Below, piece by piece: positions 1 to 7,280 of a stretch of DNA of 17,467 bases (within the stretch, counting starts at the first letter, position 1; every line of letters starts with the position of its first letter). The stretch is from Archangium sp. Lineage in GTDB: Bacteria > Myxococcota > Myxococcia > Myxococcales > Myxococcaceae. The stretch lies in contig JAEUJR010001130.1 in the NCBI GenBank assembly GCA_016793585.1, positions 1-17,467 of the forward strand, written 5' to 3'. Both the position numbers and the translations under genes were made by a program. The notes under the pieces are model-generated. The model searched no databases. It was not told the DNA's origin and worked only from the letters and a program-made list of their open reading frames with translations.

Positions 1-25
1 GCTGCGCCAGCTCGCGAAGAGCTGA
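1..25 (+). CDS. C-terminal end of a + strand gene cut by the left edge
   Basis: Reading from base 2 gives a short tail ending in RQLAKS and a TGA at 23-25. Only seven or eight codons are visible, so no family can be named. The reading frame is chosen because a hairpin with a T-rich 3' side follows about 20 bases later on the same strand, as expected for a gene end. An alternative open frame from base 1 runs to a TGA at 94-96 but would pass through that hairpin and overlap the convergent ABC gene. Whether any gene ends here is an inference. Confidence 0.35.
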
Positions 26-47
26 AGTTCCGCTCCTCGCGTCACCT

Positions 48-87
48 CGGGCGTCGTTCCTTCACGGGAGCGGCGCCCGTCGTGTTT
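48..87 (+). terminator. Hairpin terminator between convergent genes
   Basis: Bases 48-60 pair with 67-79 in a 13-bp stem (CGGGCGTCGTTCC with GGAGCGGCGCCCG read against it) around a 6-base loop, TTCACG. Two of the pairs are G-U wobbles (54 with 73, and 57 with 70). The stem is followed by TCGTGTTT at 80-87, a short T-rich run. In the minus-strand transcript the two wobbles become A-C mismatches and no T run follows, so the element fits a + strand gene ending near base 25 best. The T run is short, so termination strength is uncertain. Confidence 0.5.
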
Positions 88-854
88 CAGCCGTGACTGC
101 GGCGCTCGAGCCAGTCGTGCAGGAACGCCTTCACGGCCGGCTGCTTCGAGGCGCGGAACTCGGCGGGCGGAGCGACCTCGACGAGCTTTCCTTCGTGCAG
201 CAGCCCAAGCCGATCGCCGAGTTCGAAGGCCGTGGGCAGTGAGTTGGTGACCAGCAGAATCGTCGCCGCGAGTTTCTGCTTCCCGATGCGCAGCGCTTCG
301 TCGACCGCCTCGGTGAGCAGCGGGTCGAGCCCGGCCGTCGGGTCGTCACAGAGCAGAATCTTCGGGCGCACGCCGTACGCGCGGGCGAACGCGAGCCTCG
401 TGCGCATGCCTCCGCTGAGCTCGGCCGGCAGCTTCTCGAGCGAGTCCTGAAGGCCGACGAGCTCCAACGTCTCGAGCACCCGCGCCTCGATGGCCTTCGC
501 GTTCGGCAGCAGCCGCCGCTCGCGCAGCGGGAACGCCACGTTGTCGAAGACGTTCATCGAGTCGAACAGCGCGCCCGATTGAAACTGAATGCCGAGCAGG
601 CCGCGCAGCTCCCGCAGCTCTTTGCCGCTGGCCGTGTGCAGGTCGTGCCCTTCGAGCAACACCACGCCGGCGTCGGGCTGCATCAGCCCTTCGATGAGCT
701 TGAGCAGCACCGTCTTGCCCGAGCCCGAGCGGCCCAGCAGCACGAACGTCTCGCCTTCGTTCATCGCCAGCGAGACGCCGCGCAAGACCTGGTTGTCGCC
801 GAAGGCCTTGTGCACGTTCTGGAGCTCGATGACGGGCCTCACGACCGCCACCAT
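87..854 (-). CDS. MlaF/Ttg2A-type ABC transporter ATP-binding protein with altered catalytic residues
   Basis: A 255-residue ABC ATPase of the length and layout of MlaF, the ATPase of MCE/Mla phospholipid transporters at the inner membrane. Visible motifs: Walker A GRSGSGKT (41-48), Q-loop Gln92 in FQSGALFDSMNVFDNV, signature LSGGM (147-151), Walker B ILLCDD (166-171) followed by PTAGLDP. Two positions depart from the family pattern. The catalytic glutamate after the Walker B aspartate is Asp171, and the switch histidine is Asn204 (VTNSLP where VTHD-type sequence is usual). Codons GAC and AAC were read directly. It starts with ATG four bases after the stop of the TIGR02265 gene, so the two are probably co-transcribed. 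No MlaE permease or MCE-domain protein lies on either side within the window. The ABC family is certain; the Mla assignment is by resemblance, and activity is uncertain. Confidence 0.9.
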   Translation of the reverse strand: MVAVVRPVIELQNVHKAFGDNQVLRGVSLAMNEGETFVLLGRSGSGKTVLLKLIEGLMQPDAGVVLLEGHDLHTASGKELRELRGLLGIQFQSGALFDSMNVFDNVAFPLRERRLLPNAKAIEARVLETLELVGLQDSLEKLPAELSGGMRTRLAFARAYGVRPKILLCDDPTAGLDPLLTEAVDEALRIGKQKLAATILLVTNSLPTAFELGDRLGLLHEGKLVEVAPPAEFRASKQPAVKAFLHDWLERRSHG

Positions 855-858
855 GCGC

Positions 859-1416
859 TCACTGCCACGTCATGGCGAGTTCGCACCGCTCGTGGCCCCA
901 CGTTCGACAGCGCTGCTCTTCGGCCGTCACCACCTTCGAGCCCGCGAGCTCGATGGCGCCGACGCACCAGCCCAGCACCGACAGACAGTGCGCCCGGTGC
1001 GGCTCCCTGAAGTCGGTCAGCAGCAGGCGCGCGCCGTGGTCGGACGGCTCGGTCAACGTCAGCGCCCCTGAGTCGTAGTGCGCGCCCCAGAGCTTCGACG
1101 CCCGCTCGAAGATGAACGTCGGAGACCCGAGCCGATAGAAGAGCCGGAACAGCTTCGGCAGGTTCTCACCCGCGGCCCACGCGCCCATCACCCGACACAG
1201 CTCGAGGTCGCCTTTGCCGAACAACCGGTCGGCCACCACGTTGAGCTCGATGAAGTCGTGAATCGACACCCAGCCGTGCGGCAGCACGTGACGCTCGACC
1301 ACTTCACGCGTGCGTGGAGCGAGCGCCTCGAGGAACCGGCGCGACCCGTCGTCACCGTGATGGTGCTGCACCCATTTGAGGCGGGCGAGAACCGCGATGC
1401 CTTTGCAGTGGGCCAT
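859..1416 (-). CDS. TIGR02265 (DUF2378) family protein
   Basis: A 185-residue soluble protein with no signal peptide or membrane segment. The order of features matches the myxobacterial paralogous family TIGR02265/DUF2378: an N-terminal KGIAVLARLKWV segment, a WVSIHDFIEL segment near 49-58, a GxxxxxNLPKLFRLFYRLGSPTF-like middle, then YDSGALTL and a C-terminal Cys-x3-Gly-x3-Cys-x4-Trp element (Cys170, Gly174, Cys178, Trp184) of the kind found in V4R-like small-molecule domains. The molecular function of the family is not known to me. The ATG at 1416 is chosen because homology begins right after it; a longer in-frame start at 1515 would add 33 residues of low-complexity sequence and run across the divergent promoter region. 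No Shine-Dalgarno sequence is visible. It is the first gene of a probable two-gene operon with the MlaF-like ATPase. Confidence 0.8.
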   Translation of the reverse strand: MAHCKGIAVLARLKWVQHHHGDDGSRRFLEALAPRTREVVERHVLPHGWVSIHDFIELNVVADRLFGKGDLELCRVMGAWAAGENLPKLFRLFYRLGSPTFIFERASKLWGAHYDSGALTLTEPSDHGARLLLTDFREPHRAHCLSVLGWCVGAIELAGSKVVTAEEQRCRTWGHERCELAMTWQ

Positions 1417-1517
1417 GACCGGAGGGCTGAACGATAGGCATGGGGCCGTCGCCAAAGAGAGGCCCCCTCCTTCATCTGCTCGCCTTCGCCCCCGCGCCCC
1501 GTTACAGCCGCGCACGC
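1417..1517. promoter_or_regulatory. Divergent intergenic region of 101 bases
   Basis: This stretch separates the starts of the minus-strand TIGR02265 gene and the + strand oxidoreductase, so it should hold both promoters. For the + gene, TACAGC at 1503-1508 lies nine bases before the ATG. For the minus gene, TATCGT (read on the minus strand, near 1431-1436) lies 14 bases before its ATG. An inverted repeat, GGGGCC at 1442-1447 and GGCCCC at 1461-1466, has a 13-base loop; it could be an operator or chance in GC-rich DNA. No convincing -35 element was found for either side. Confidence 0.4.
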
Positions 1518-2756
1518 ATGAACACCCGCACGTGGGACCTCGTTCTCTTCGGCGCCACCGGCTTCACCGGCGCGCTCGTCGCCGAGTACCTCTCGCAGCA
1601 CGCGCCGCCCGAGCTGCGCATCGCGCTCGCGGGAAGAAACAAGGACAAGCTCGAGGGCGTGAAGCGCTCGTTCGGTGACAAGGGCGCCCGTTTCGGCACC
1701 CTCATCGGCGACTCGAGCGACCCCTCGTCGATCGCCGCCATCGCGAGCCAGACGCGCGTGCTCTGCACCACCGTCGGGCCCTACGCGAAGTACGGCCTGC
1801 CCGTCGTCGAGGCCTGCGCGAAGGCCGGTACGCACTACTGCGACCTCACCGGCGAGCCCCAGTTCATGCGCCGCTCCATCGATGGGTGGAACACCACGGC
1901 CCAGTCGACGGGCGCCCGCATCGTGCACACCTGCGGCTTCGACTCGATTCCGTCGGACCTCGGCCTGCTGACGTTGACGGAGTTCCTCAAGGCCCAGGGC
2001 CGCTCCGGCCAGCTCGAGCGCGCCACCCTCGCCGTCTTGAAGTTGAAGGGCTCGTTCAGCGGCGGCACCCTCGCCTCGCTCTTCAACGGGCTCGAAGAGG
2101 CCCAGGCCGACCGTTCGGTGCGCAAGGTGATGGGCGACCCCTACGCGCTCAGCCCCGACCGCGCGAAGGAGCCCGACCTCGGCCGTCAGCGCGACCTCAC
2201 CTCGGTGAAGTACGACGACTTTCTCGACACGTGGACGGCGCCGTTCGTCATGGCCAGCGTGAACACCCGCGTGGTGCGGCGCTCCAACGCGCTGCTCGGG
2301 TACGCGTACGGCCCGCGCCTCGACTACCGCGAGGTCACCGCGCTGAAGCCTGGCGTGAAGGGGCTCGTGTTCGGCGGCGTGATGACGGCCGGCATGGGCG
2401 CGCTGGTGGCGTCTCAATTCTTCGGCCCCACGAAGACGCTCGTGCAGCGGCTGCTGCCCAAACCCGGAGAAGGCCCCGACAAGGCCGCGCGCGACGCCGG
2501 CAGCTTCCGCATGCGCATCGAGGCGAAGACGGTCGAAGGCGAGCGCGCGCACGCCACCGTCGTCGGCACCTCAGACCCCGGCTACGGAGAGACCGCGAAG
2601 ATGCTCTCGCACGCTGCCATGTGTCTCGCGATGGACGAGGCGAAGCTGCCGAAGCGCGCTGGAGTGCTCACGCCAGCGACGGCCATGGGCATGACGCTCG
2701 TCGAGCGGCTGCGCGGCGCGGGCATGACGTTCGACGCGGCGATGGGCGCGCGCTGA
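1518..2756 (+). CDS. Saccharopine dehydrogenase-like oxidoreductase (SCCPDH / trans-acting enoyl reductase family)
   Basis: A 412-residue protein with an N-terminal Rossmann nucleotide-binding motif, GATGFTG (12-18), then AGRN (38-41), TVGPYAKYG (85-93), ACAKAGTHYCDLTGE (99-113) and GFDSIPSDLG (140-149). This set of motifs is the hallmark of the saccharopine-dehydrogenase-like family that includes eukaryotic SCCPDH and mycobacterial trans-acting enoyl reductases. It is expected to be an NAD(P)-dependent reductase, perhaps acting on lipids or polyketides; the substrate cannot be read from sequence. True saccharopine dehydrogenase is less likely. The ATG at 1518 is chosen because the Rossmann strand begins directly after it; an in-frame ATG at 1440 would add 26 Pro/Arg-rich residues. 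It is the first gene of a + strand run, with 29 bases before the next gene. Confidence 0.85.
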   Translation: MNTRTWDLVLFGATGFTGALVAEYLSQHAPPELRIALAGRNKDKLEGVKRSFGDKGARFGTLIGDSSDPSSIAAIASQTRVLCTTVGPYAKYGLPVVEACAKAGTHYCDLTGEPQFMRRSIDGWNTTAQSTGARIVHTCGFDSIPSDLGLLTLTEFLKAQGRSGQLERATLAVLKLKGSFSGGTLASLFNGLEEAQADRSVRKVMGDPYALSPDRAKEPDLGRQRDLTSVKYDDFLDTWTAPFVMASVNTRVVRRSNALLGYAYGPRLDYREVTALKPGVKGLVFGGVMTAGMGALVASQFFGPTKTLVQRLLPKPGEGPDKAARDAGSFRMRIEAKTVEGERAHATVVGTSDPGYGETAKMLSHAAMCLAMDEAKLPKRAGVLTPATAMGMTLVERLRGAGMTFDAAMGAR

Positions 2757-2785
2757 CCTTGTGACGCGCGGGCCTTTCGGGCCTG

Positions 2786-3496
2786 ATGTCGCTCATGGAC
2801 CCTCGCGACTACCTCTCGCGCACCAGGCTCGCCGTTCCCGAACGCGCCGTGCGTGAGGCGCAGACGAAGCTGTGGGAGGTGCTCGACGAGGCGCGCAAGG
2901 CCTCGATTCCCGCGACGCCGCATGCGCTGGGCCGGCTCTATGCCTACAAGGTGCCGAAGCTGTCGGCCGATGGCACGTGCAGCCTCGTCGACGAGCTGCA
3001 GGAGACACCGTACGACTTGAGCGAGGCGCTGGGCGGCCGCGGCATGCGCAACACGCTCGCCCTCATGGTGCTCTCGGGCTTCCTCGAGACCACCACCGAC
3101 CACACCCGGCTCGACTGGCTCGGCGTCTACCAGGTGCGGCCTCGCCCCTCGGGCAAGGCGCTCGTGAAGCTGTCGGCGAAGGGCAGCCCGAGCCGCGCCG
3201 AGTTTCCCCTCACCGACGACTTCGCCACGCGCAGCAACAACGTGGCGGTCGCGCTCTCGGGCATGCCCCGCGTGATTCGCGACGTGCACGAGCACGCGAA
3301 GGCGGGCGGCGCCTATTACGAGTGCGACCCGAAGGTGCGCAGCGAAGCGTGCGTGCCCCTCTTCGGCACCGACGGCGCCGTCGTCGGCATCATCGACGCA
3401 GAGCACTCCACGGTGGGAGCATTCGACGACGAGAAGCTGGGCTGGCTGGTCGCGCTCGCCTGCGAGACGCCCAACCACCTGCCGCCAGTCTCATGA
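2786..3496 (+). CDS. GAF-domain protein related to free methionine-(R)-sulfoxide reductase
   Basis: A 236-residue soluble protein. The C-terminal half (about 95-230) is a GAF domain with the layout of free Met-(R)-sulfoxide reductase: DWLGVYQ (110-116), an RVIRDVH segment (162-168), ECD (179-181), RSEACVPL (185-192), then VVGIIDAE (199-206) and a final DDEK. In the enzyme family the cysteine of the CD motif is conserved and is present here as Cys180, but the family's usual GxCG cysteine before the DVH segment is missing (the local sequence is TRSNNVAVALSGMPRV). The first 90 residues, with a TCSLVDELQ element, are extra to the family. It could be a divergent reductase or a ligand-binding GAF sensor. 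Its stop codon overlaps the start of the ATP-grasp gene by ATGA, so the two are translationally coupled. Confidence 0.7.
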   Translation: MSLMDPRDYLSRTRLAVPERAVREAQTKLWEVLDEARKASIPATPHALGRLYAYKVPKLSADGTCSLVDELQETPYDLSEALGGRGMRNTLALMVLSGFLETTTDHTRLDWLGVYQVRPRPSGKALVKLSAKGSPSRAEFPLTDDFATRSNNVAVALSGMPRVIRDVHEHAKAGGAYYECDPKVRSEACVPLFGTDGAVVGIIDAEHSTVGAFDDEKLGWLVALACETPNHLPPVS

Positions 3497-4353
3497 AGCG
3501 CCTCGGCTTCTTCACCGCGTCGTTCCTGAACGGGCTGTACGTCGACGACCAGGCCGCTGCCGCAGAGCTCGAGCGGCGTGGCTGCTCCGTCACGCCCCTG
3601 GTGTGGAACGCGCCGTTCGACGCACGCTCGTTCGACGCGCTCGTCATGCGCAACCCGTGGGACTGGTACAAACACCGCCCTGCGTTCCGCGCGTTTCTGC
3701 GCGGGCTCGAGGAGGTGGGCACGCCGGTGTTCAACCCACCCGCGATGCTCGAGCGCTACGCCGACAAGACGTACTTCCGCCACCTCGACGCCCTCGGCGT
3801 TCCCACGGTGCCGACCGAGTTCTTCACGCCAGCGCGCCTCGACGACGTGCCCACGGTGCTCTCTCGACGGGGCTGGGCGCGCGCGGTGCTCAAGCCCTCG
3901 TTCACCGCGAACGCGTACGGGGCGCAGCGCTTCGAGGCCGCGGCGGTCGAGGCCGTCGTCGCCACAGCGAAACAGCACGCGGTCGACTCGGAGTGGATGC
4001 TGCAGCCCTACGTCGACGGCATCGAGCGCGACGGCGAGTGGTCGCTGGTCTTCTTCTCGGGGCGCTTCAGCCACGCCGTACGCAAGCAGCCGAAGTCGGG
4101 TGACTACCGCGTGCAGCCAGACCACGGTGGCCAGAGCCTGCTGACGCCGCCACCGCCGCCGCTCGTCGAGGCCGCGACCGGCATCGTGCGCAAGGCCGTG
4201 CCCGACGCCCTGTACGCCCGCGTCGACGGCGTCACCTTCGAGGGCGCCTTCTGCGTGATGGAGCTCGAGGTCGTCGAGCCTGAGCTCTTCTTCCGCCTGC
4301 ACCCGCTCGCGCCCGCGCGGTTCGCCGACGCGCTGCTCGGGCAGCTGCGCTGA
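3493..4353 (+). CDS. ATP-grasp ligase, RimK / glutathione-synthetase-like (DcsG-like)
   Basis: A 286-residue cytoplasmic protein with the ATP-grasp fold, which activates a carboxylate as acyl phosphate and joins it to an amine or thiol. Visible elements: FNPPAMLERYADKTYF (about 80-95) with the ATP-contacting Lys92, VLKPSF (132-137) with Lys134, QPYVDGIERDGEWSLVFF (171-188) and the metal-binding end RVDGV ... VMELEVVEPELFF (Asp245, Glu257, Glu259). The last motif is typical of the RimK/DcsG-like group often annotated as glutathione synthase-like. The substrate is unknown. The ATG at 3493 overlaps the stop of the GAF gene by four bases. The same frame is open further upstream, but that part lies inside the GAF gene and is not coding. 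Pairing with a redox-like GAF protein hints at peptide or thiol chemistry; this is only context. Confidence 0.85.
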   Translation: MKRLGFFTASFLNGLYVDDQAAAAELERRGCSVTPLVWNAPFDARSFDALVMRNPWDWYKHRPAFRAFLRGLEEVGTPVFNPPAMLERYADKTYFRHLDALGVPTVPTEFFTPARLDDVPTVLSRRGWARAVLKPSFTANAYGAQRFEAAAVEAVVATAKQHAVDSEWMLQPYVDGIERDGEWSLVFFSGRFSHAVRKQPKSGDYRVQPDHGGQSLLTPPPPPLVEAATGIVRKAVPDALYARVDGVTFEGAFCVMELEVVEPELFFRLHPLAPARFADALLGQLR

Positions 4354-4377
4354 CACGTCGAAGTTTCACAGGCTCCA

Positions 4378-4395
4378 CCGCACCGCCCCGTGCGG
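4378..4395. repeat. Short inverted repeat before the PAP2 gene
   Basis: CCGCAC at 4378-4383 and GTGCGG at 4390-4395 form a perfect 6-bp stem with a 6-base loop in the 58-base gap between the ATP-grasp and PAP2 genes. No T run follows, so it is at best a weak terminator or a leader hairpin. A six-base GC stem can arise by chance in DNA of this composition. Confidence 0.3.
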
Positions 4396-4411
4396 CTGCT
4401 CTGAAGCCACC

Positions 4412-4933
4412 ATGACGACGTGGCGCAGGCTGCTGGCGTGGGACGAGGCGATGCTGCTCAAGGTGGTGCGCGCGCAGCGGCCGTTCACGGTGCGCTTCTT
4501 GCGCTCCATCACGCACCTGGGTGACGCCAAGGTCTGGGTGTTCGTCGGGCTGGTGCTCACGGCCATCGGCACCGACGAGACGAGGCTTCTGGCGGTGCGG
4601 CTCGGGGGTGCAGCCGGGCTCGCCGCGCTCGTCGCGCAGGTCATCAAACGCCTCTCGCGCCGCAGACGGCCGAACGCCGGCATCGCGGGCTTCGAGGCCC
4701 TCGTCGCCAACCCCGACGCGTTCTCGTTTCCTTCCGGGCACACCGCGGCGGCGGTCGCAACGGCGATTGCCTGGGCGGGCGAAGGCTCGTTTCTCGGGGC
4801 GCTCGCCGCCTCGTTCGCGGCCCTCGTGGGCTTCTCGCGCGTCGCGCTGGGCGCCCATTACCCGCTCGACGTCGCGGTCGGCGCGCTTCTGGGCTTGCTG
4901 TGCGGGGCGGTGATGCGGCTGGGTCTGGGGTGA
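4412..4933 (+). CDS. PAP2-family membrane phosphatase
   Basis: A 173-residue integral membrane protein with all three motifs of the type 2 phosphatidic acid phosphatase family: Lys-x6-Arg-Pro (KRLSRRRRP, 79-87), PSGH (107-110), and Ser-Arg-x5-His-x3-Asp (142-153, catalytic His149 and Asp153). Hydrophobic segments lie near 40-52, 60-78, 112-121, 126-141 and 154-170. Family members remove phosphate from lipid phosphates such as undecaprenyl pyrophosphate or phosphatidate at the outer face of the inner membrane; which lipid is used here cannot be told. The ATG at 4412 lies 58 bases after the ATP-grasp gene, behind a small hairpin. It could be the last gene of that run or have its own promoter. 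Confidence 0.9.
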   Translation: MTTWRRLLAWDEAMLLKVVRAQRPFTVRFLRSITHLGDAKVWVFVGLVLTAIGTDETRLLAVRLGGAAGLAALVAQVIKRLSRRRRPNAGIAGFEALVANPDAFSFPSGHTAAAVATAIAWAGEGSFLGALAASFAALVGFSRVALGAHYPLDVAVGALLGLLCGAVMRLGLG

Positions 4934-4956
4934 CTGGCGATACCAGCGCGTCGGCC

Positions 4957-4985
4957 GTGCCACCGCTCAGTGCCATCGCTATGCT
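4957..4985 (+). promoter_or_regulatory. Candidate promoter of the hybrid kinase gene
   Basis: GTGCCA at 4957-4962 (four of six matches to TTGACA), a 17-base spacer, and TATGCT at 4980-4985 (four of six matches to TATAAT) are followed by eight bases and then the ATG at 4994. No Shine-Dalgarno sequence is visible, so the transcript may start at or next to the A of the ATG. The same arrangement recurs before other genes here. Confidence 0.45.
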
Positions 4986-4993
4986 TCGGCCTG

Positions 4994-7279
4994 ATGCGCG
5001 TCGTCATGCTGGTCGCAGCTGACGGAAGTCTGACGGTCTCCGATGAGGCCTCGCGCATCGACAGTCAGCTCCTGACCGGGGTCAAGCTCGAACAGTTGCA
5101 GGGCGTCGACGTTCTCGTTCGCGACATCAACGAGGCCAGGCGTGAGGGCACGGTCGAGCGCTCGCTGAGGCTGTGGGGCGAAGATTGGCAGGCGCGCTGC
5201 GAGCCCGCCGGGCCTTCGGTCTTCGTGACGCTCACGCGGGAGCCGCCCCTGAGCGCCGACTTTCCCCGCATCGGCCTCGAGCTGGTCGACCTGCTGCTGT
5301 CAGGTCAGCCGTTGCCGCGCGTGCTCGACGAGCTGTGCCTGGTGGCTGAGGGCACCTTCTCGCCGGGCATCTGCTCGGTGCTGCTGCTGGGGCCCGACGG
5401 GCTGCTCCACGTCGGAGCCGGGCCGCGGGTGCCACCCGACATTCGGCTCGCCTGCGAGAACCTCACGCCAGGCCTCGGGCAGGGCGGCTGCGGCGAGGCC
5501 GTGTTCCTCAAGCGGCCGGTCTTCGTTCGCGACACCCACGCCGACCCGCGCTTCGCCGCCTTTCGACGGCCGTTCGTCGAGACTGGCCTGCGCGCGTGCT
5601 GGTCGTGGCCAGTGCTGACCCACACCGGCGACGTGTTGGGCACGTTCGCGGTGTACGGCACCAGCGTCGGTCACCCCAGCGACGACCAGGTGACGCTGAT
5701 GGGCACGCTGGTGCGGCTGGCAGCGCTGGCCATCGATCACCACCAGGGGCTGAGAGCGACTCGCGAGATGCTCGAGCGCTACCACCTCGTCGCCGAGGCC
5801 AGCACCAACGTCATCTACGACTGGAACCTGCGCACCAACCACCTCGAGTGGAGCCCGCGCATGAAGCAGGTCTTCGGCTACGACTCGCCGCTGCTCGGCT
5901 TCGACTGGTGGGAGTCGTGCGTGCACCCGGCCGAGCGCGAGCACGTCAGCAATTCGCTGCAGCGTGCCATCGCCGAGCGCCGCAAGACGTGGAGCGAGAC
6001 CTACCGCTTCCGCCGCCAGAACGGCTCGTGGGCCACCGTCATCGATCGCGGCCACCTGCTGTTCGACGACCAGGGCACTCCGGCGCGCCTCATCGGAGAG
6101 ATGAGCGACATCTCGGGGCAGCAGATGCTGCAGGCCCGCCTCGCCCTCAGTGAACGCCTCGCCTCGGTGGGCACGCTCGCGGCGGGCGTCGCGCACGAGA
6201 TCAACAACCCCCTCGCGTGGATCTCGTCGAACCTGCACTTCGCCATCGACGAGCTGAAGGTGCTGCGGCAGTCGGCAGCAGCGCCGGTGCTCGACGAGGT
6301 GGCCGAGGCGCTCAACGACGCGCGCACCGGCTCGGAGCGGGTCAGCACCATCGTGAGAGACCTGAAGCTCTTCTCGCGCGCGCAAGACGACCAGACGACC
6401 CTCATCGACGTGCGCCGCGTGCTCGAGTCGGCCATCACCATGGCGCGCAACGAGATTCGCCACCGCGCGCACCTCGAGCGCCGCTTCGCCGACGTGCCCA
6501 TGGTGAAGGGCAACGAAGGCAAGCTGAGCCAGGTCTTCTTGAACCTGCTCATCAACGCGGCCCACGCGCTGCCCGAAGGCGACGTCTCGAATCAGGCCAT
6601 CATCGTGTCGACCGAGCTCGACGAGCGCGGGCTGGTGCGGGTGCTGGTGAGCGACACCGGCAAGGGCATCGAGCCCGACGTGCTGCCGCACATCTTCGAC
6701 CCGTTCTTCACCACCAAGCCCGTCGGCCAGGGCACGGGCCTGGGCCTCTCCATCTGCCACACCATCGTCTCCGGGCTCGGGGGCACCATTCACGTCGACA
6801 GCGCGCCGGGCCGGGGCAGCACCTTCACCGTCTCGCTGCCGGTCGCGCCGCCCGAGTTCCGCAAGTCACCGGTGCCGATGTTCGAGCGGCTGGTGGTCGA
6901 GCGCGGCATCGTGGCGCTCATCGACGACGAGCCGTCGGTGCTGCTGGCGCTGCAGCGTGTGCTGGGCCCGCATCACGACGTGAAGAGCTTCACCCAGCCG
7001 CTGCACGCGCTCGAGGCGCTGCCCGCGCTGCACCCCGACGTCATCTTCTGCGACGTGATGATGCCCGAGATGTCGGGCGCCGAGATCTACAACCGCCTGC
7101 GGGCCACCCACCCCACGCTCGCCGAGCGGCTCATCTTCATGACGGGCGGTGCCTTCAGCTCGACGGCCCGCGAGTTCCTCGACGAGGTGCAGCGGCCGAT
7201 TCTCGACAAGCCCTTCTCCGCAGAGGCCGTGCGAAAGATGGCCAACGAGCAGGTGGCGCGCGCGCGTTCGGCAGGGTGA
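4994..7279 (+). CDS. Hybrid sensor histidine kinase, GAF-PAS-HisKA-HATPase-REC
   Basis: A 761-residue cytoplasmic kinase with no membrane segment. In order: an N-terminal PAS-like segment (1-85, weak); a GAF domain (about 105-248) with the LGQGGCGEAVFLKRPVFVRD signature; a PAS_3-type domain (about 260-377) with WSPRMKQVFGY and ETYRFRRQNGSW; HisKA with phospho-acceptor His401 in GVAHEINNPLAW; HATPase with NLLINAAHA (Asn517), DTGKGI (554-559) and GTGLGL; and a C-terminal receiver domain (638-755) with acidic pair Asp644/Asp645, phospho-Asp687, Thr717 and Lys739, all intact. It probably senses a soluble signal and passes phosphate to its own receiver or to an unlinked partner; no separate response regulator is nearby. 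ATG 4994 is preferred over an in-frame GTG at 4970 because the latter lies upstream of the candidate -10. The lipoprotein gene starts one base after its stop. Confidence 0.92.
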   Translation: MRVVMLVAADGSLTVSDEASRIDSQLLTGVKLEQLQGVDVLVRDINEARREGTVERSLRLWGEDWQARCEPAGPSVFVTLTREPPLSADFPRIGLELVDLLLSGQPLPRVLDELCLVAEGTFSPGICSVLLLGPDGLLHVGAGPRVPPDIRLACENLTPGLGQGGCGEAVFLKRPVFVRDTHADPRFAAFRRPFVETGLRACWSWPVLTHTGDVLGTFAVYGTSVGHPSDDQVTLMGTLVRLAALAIDHHQGLRATREMLERYHLVAEASTNVIYDWNLRTNHLEWSPRMKQVFGYDSPLLGFDWWESCVHPAEREHVSNSLQRAIAERRKTWSETYRFRRQNGSWATVIDRGHLLFDDQGTPARLIGEMSDISGQQMLQARLALSERLASVGTLAAGVAHEINNPLAWISSNLHFAIDELKVLRQSAAAPVLDEVAEALNDARTGSERVSTIVRDLKLFSRAQDDQTTLIDVRRVLESAITMARNEIRHRAHLERRFADVPMVKGNEGKLSQVFLNLLINAAHALPEGDVSNQAIIVSTELDERGLVRVLVSDTGKGIEPDVLPHIFDPFFTTKPVGQGTGLGLSICHTIVSGLGGTIHVDSAPGRGSTFTVSLPVAPPEFRKSPVPMFERLVVERGIVALIDDEPSVLLALQRVLGPHHDVKSFTQPLHALEALPALHPDVIFCDVMMPEMSGAEIYNRLRATHPTLAERLIFMTGGAFSSTAREFLDEVQRPILDKPFSAEAVRKMANEQVARARSAG

Positions 7280-7280
7280 A

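Noticed and set aside
1440..1517. Upstream ATG at 1440 as the start of the oxidoreductase
   Set aside because: The added 26 residues are Pro/Arg-rich, lie before the Rossmann strand, and overlap the divergent promoter region and an inverted repeat.
1188..2552. Long minus-strand open frame of 454 codons opposite the oxidoreductase
   Set aside because: It has His/Arg/Ala-rich composition without domain motifs and is the antisense shadow of real genes in high-GC DNA.
2757..2785. GGGCCTTTCGGGCC before the GAF gene as a terminator
   Set aside because: It is mainly a direct repeat of a short palindromic core; a stable stem of only about four pairs can form and no T run follows.
4934..4946. CTGG-CGATA-CCAG inverted repeat after the PAP2 gene
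   Set aside because: The arms are only four bases, which is expected by chance, and no T run follows.
5300..6793. Minus-strand open frame of 497 codons opposite the hybrid kinase
   Set aside because: The sense strand encodes a complete kinase with all motifs; the antisense product has no recognisable fold and low-complexity composition.
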